DNA from: Gordonia sp049847105
GTDB taxonomy: Bacteria; Actinomycetota; Actinomycetes; Mycobacteriales; Mycobacteriaceae
DNA: 64,000 bases
Direction: 5' to 3'
NCBI RefSeq assembly: GCF_049847105.1
Contig: NZ_JBNCNS010000004.1
Location: 496,001-560,000, forward strand
Shown here: piece after piece, positions 61,608 through 64,000 of the stretch
Position numbering within the stretch: position 1 is the first letter of the stretch
Layout: every line of letters starts with the position of its first letter
Position numbers and translations under genes: made by a program
The notes under the pieces: generated by a model
What the model was told of the DNA's origin: nothing
Databases searched by the model: none
The model's input: only the letters and a program-made list of their open reading frames with translations

Positions 61608-64000
61608 CGAGCGCCGAACCGAGCTTTCCCTCGCTGCTTGCCCAGGAGACACGAGACTCGATCATTGAGTACCTGTCCACGACCTTCGCACTGTCCGATC
61701 CGGCGACCCAGAGCTCGCTGAGAGGATTCCTGGCGGATTCACAGACGGGGATCTTCCGCGGCCCCTACCTGAAGATCCGGACGCCCTACCAATCCGTCGG
61801 TCAAGGATGGGTGTCGCCATTGGAGTGGCTCCCCACTGGATTTCGTCCGTTTCAGCATCAGGCCGAGGCGTTCCAGCGACTGTCGACCAACGGAAAGCCT
61901 GCGCAGCCGACCATCGTCACCACCGGTACGGGCTCCGGAAAGACGGAGTCGTTCCTGCTTCCGCTCCTCGACCACGCACAGCGTGCCTCCGCACGTGGAG
62001 AGGAGGGCATCAAGGCGATCATCCTGTATCCGATGAATGCCCTCGTCACGGATCAGGCTCGCAGGCTGGCCGAGTACATCCACGACGACCCGAGACTCAA
62101 GGACGTCACCGCGGGCGTGTACATCGGTGGTGAAGGCAAGCGTCGCCATTCCAGCCGCTACGCGTTGACCGATCATCGTGACACGCTGCGGCAGTCGCCA
62201 CCCGACATCCTCCTGACCAACTACCGGATGCTCGATCTTCTGCTCCTGCGATCGGCCGACACCGCCCTGTGGTCACATGCCGCAACGTCGTTGCAGTATC
62301 TGGTGCTGGACGAGTTCCACACCTACGACGGTGCTCAGGGCACCGACGTCGCGATGCTCATCCGCCGGCTCGGAGCAAAAATCGGTGTGGCAGGCGACAG
62401 GGGCCCGCTCGGACGGGTGACACCGGTCGCGACATCGGCGACGCTCGGTGGCGGATCGCGGACCACCGAGTTGCGGCAGTTCGCCGAGACCGTCTTCGGA
62501 ACTCAGTTCGAGCCAGAAGCATTGATCACCGAGAGTGCACTCGCAGCGTCCGACGTCGTCCGAGATGTGGACTTCGCTCTGGAGATCCCGACGGTGGACG
62601 ACATCCTCCGTACGCCGATTCCTCGATCGTCCGATGTGGACACCTGGGCAGCTCTTGCCGCCGCCATCCTCGGCGGCGCTGGTGGAGAAGCAGCGGGGCG
62701 CTCAGCGCTCACCGACCCGGTCGAGATCGGTGAGGCCCTTCGGCGGCACTTCCTCACCCGAGTGGTGATCGACGTACTCGGGGGCAACCCTCGCTCGGTA
62801 TCGGACGCTGTCACGGAGATTGCCCAGGCAGGAATCCTCCCGTGGGGCGTGCACAATTCGACACGGCCCGGCGAGGTTCAAGAAGCACTGCTGCGGTTCC
62901 TCGCGCTGCTGTCAGTTGCTCGGGTACGCGACCAGTACGGGAAGATCCGCCCGCTGGTCAACGTCCAGGTGCAGCTATGGGTTCGAGAAGTCAGCCGGAT
63001 GGTGCGGGATGTCACGGCCGAACCCGAATTCCATTGGTGGCACGACGGTCCGGGTGAGGGGCCACGCCGACTTCCTGCGGCATTCTGCCGGGTGTGCGGA
63101 CGAGCCGGCTGGATGGCCGCTACAAGCGAGCTCGGCGACAACCTGTCGGGGGAAGCAACCACAGTGTGGCGCAACAGCGCCCGTGCACACACACGCGCCA
63201 AGACCCGAGCAGTGCTCGTTGCCGCGCCAGGGGAAGACGGAGCCGTCCACCTCGATCCGGAGACCCTGGAGATCCAGATCAAGCGCGGTCCGTCGACCAT
63301 TCCAGTCCTGATCTCCGCCGTCGATGAAGATGCCGCGAACGAAGTATGCCCGTCATGCGGCGCTCGAAACGCCATCCGGTACATGGGTTCCAGCGTAGCC
63401 ACCCTCCTGAGCGTCGGGCTCACCACCGAGTTCGGGTCGAGTGTGCTCGCCGACGACGAGAAAAAGACCCTGGTCTTCACGGACTCGGTCCAGGACGCCG
63501 CACACAGGGCGGCCTTCATCGAAGGGCGCGCCTTCGCGTTCAACTTCCGGTCGGCCTTGTTCAGCTCGGTCGGCGACAAGCGAACGGACCTCGCCACCGC
63601 GGCCGAACGTCTGGCCTCGGGTACATCGACCGACGACCTGTACTCGATAGCCCCGCCAGACTTCGTCCGACGCCTGGCGGTTGACGCCGATTGGCTCGAT
63701 CACGATCCCGGTGGGCGCCTCCGTGGGCTGCTCGCAACACGGTTGGCCTTCCAGAGCCAACTCGAGGCAGGCCTGGGTGCACGGACAGGACGGACTCTCG
63801 AGCTCACCTCAGCCCTGTCGGTCGATGTCGACATCGACCTGACGGACTTCGCCACACGCGCCCGGGAGACACATCAGAACCTGCCACAGTTGAGTCTCGC
63901 CGAGGCGATGCCGACAGCGCGTTACGAGACCTGGTTGCTCGGGCTCCTCGACCATTTGCGGATCAACGGGGGGATCATCCACCCCTGGCTGGCCACGTAC
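61604..64000 (+). CDS. DEAD/DEAH helicase, partial (runs off right edge)
   Basis: A GTG overlaps the methylase stop and the frame stays open to the window end (799 codons). It encodes an SF2 helicase: GFRPFQHQAEAF (Q-motif-like), TTGTGSGKTESFLLPLL (~107), LYPMNALVTDQARRL, ILLTNYRMLDLLLLR, LVLDEFHTYDG (DEFH, ~234), VATSATLG. A zinc site lies further on (CRVCGRAGW ... CPSCGAR, ~490-585), followed by LVFTDSVQDAAHRAAF, which starts the second RecA lobe. It resembles large DUF1998-linked helicases; the C-terminus is outside the window. It is the sixth gene of the DISARM-like operon. Confidence 0.85.
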   Translation, partial: MTSAEPSFPSLLAQETRDSIIEYLSTTFALSDPATQSSLRGFLADSQTGIFRGPYLKIRTPYQSVGQGWVSPLEWLPTGFRPFQHQAEAFQRLSTNGKPAQPTIVTTGTGSGKTESFLLPLLDHAQRASARGEEGIKAIILYPMNALVTDQARRLAEYIHDDPRLKDVTAGVYIGGEGKRRHSSRYALTDHRDTLRQSPPDILLTNYRMLDLLLLRSADTALWSHAATSLQYLVLDEFHTYDGAQGTDVAMLIRRLGAKIGVAGDRGPLGRVTPVATSATLGGGSRTTELRQFAETVFGTQFEPEALITESALAASDVVRDVDFALEIPTVDDILRTPIPRSSDVDTWAALAAAILGGAGGEAAGRSALTDPVEIGEALRRHFLTRVVIDVLGGNPRSVSDAVTEIAQAGILPWGVHNSTRPGEVQEALLRFLALLSVARVRDQYGKIRPLVNVQVQLWVREVSRMVRDVTAEPEFHWWHDGPGEGPRRLPAAFCRVCGRAGWMAATSELGDNLSGEATTVWRNSARAHTRAKTRAVLVAAPGEDGAVHLDPETLEIQIKRGPSTIPVLISAVDEDAANEVCPSCGARNAIRYMGSSVATLLSVGLTTEFGSSVLADDEKKTLVFTDSVQDAAHRAAFIEGRAFAFNFRSALFSSVGDKRTDLATAAERLASGTSTDDLYSIAPPDFVRRLAVDADWLDHDPGGRLRGLLATRLAFQSQLEAGLGARTGRTLELTSALSVDVDIDLTDFATRARETHQNLPQLSLAEAMPTARYETWLLGLLDHLRINGGIIHPWLATY

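Overview
The window is high-GC actinobacterial DNA. Frequent GTG/TTG starts, WXG100/ESX-type proteins, DUF3558 lipoproteins, a PucR regulator and FadD/lipase genes point to the order Mycobacteriales (Gordonia/Rhodococcus-like); the sequence alone does not fix the genus. No tRNA, rRNA or CRISPR array was seen.

Region 1 (1-11.3 kb) is ordinary chromosomal metabolism. It holds a PASTA-like lipoprotein, a secretory-type lipase, a FadD acyl-CoA ligase, a PucR-type regulator divergent from an MFS transporter, and an SdsA-type alkylsulfatase followed by two overlapping DUF202 membrane genes and an epoxide-hydrolase-like protein. The transporter, sulfatase, ligase and regulator look like an alkyl-sulfate uptake and use locus.

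Region 2 (11.7-22.2 kb) is a type VII (ESX) effector region. Two WXG100 proteins, a polymorphic-toxin-like protein and an immunity candidate overlap end to end. They are followed by a tandemly duplicated, partly decayed array of DUF3558 lipoproteins, a large WXG-like protein, small unknown proteins and four-TM proteins. Segments of 80-125 bp are repeated between the units. No ESX secretion machinery is present.

Region 3 (22.5-32.2 kb) carries three paralogous proteins that I assign to the TY-Chap chaperone-like family, one of them in an operon with an HNH endonuclease. Around them are an Ltp-domain surface protein, a DUF808 membrane protein and several uncharacterised genes.

Region 4 (32.3-64 kb) is a defence island whose left edge is IS3-family debris. 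In order it holds: an OLD-family ATPase/TOPRIM nuclease; an unknown 433-aa protein; a macro-like/SIR2 protein; an operon of a large SF1 helicase fused to a ComF-like phosphoribosyltransferase plus a DprA-like protein; a divergent modification-dependent (AspBHI/Mrr-like) endonuclease; a Vsr endonuclease; and a six-gene DISARM-like operon that runs off the right edge. The DISARM-like operon comprises a UvrD-like helicase, DrmA, DrmB, DrmD, an Eco57I/DrmMI-type methylase and a second DEAD helicase. Its methylase gene contains a 29-bp-arm palindrome and a low-GC recognition segment.

The best candidate for something undescribed is the helicase-phosphoribosyltransferase fusion paired with DprA. The tandem ESX/DUF3558 array and the palindrome inside the DISARM methylase come next.
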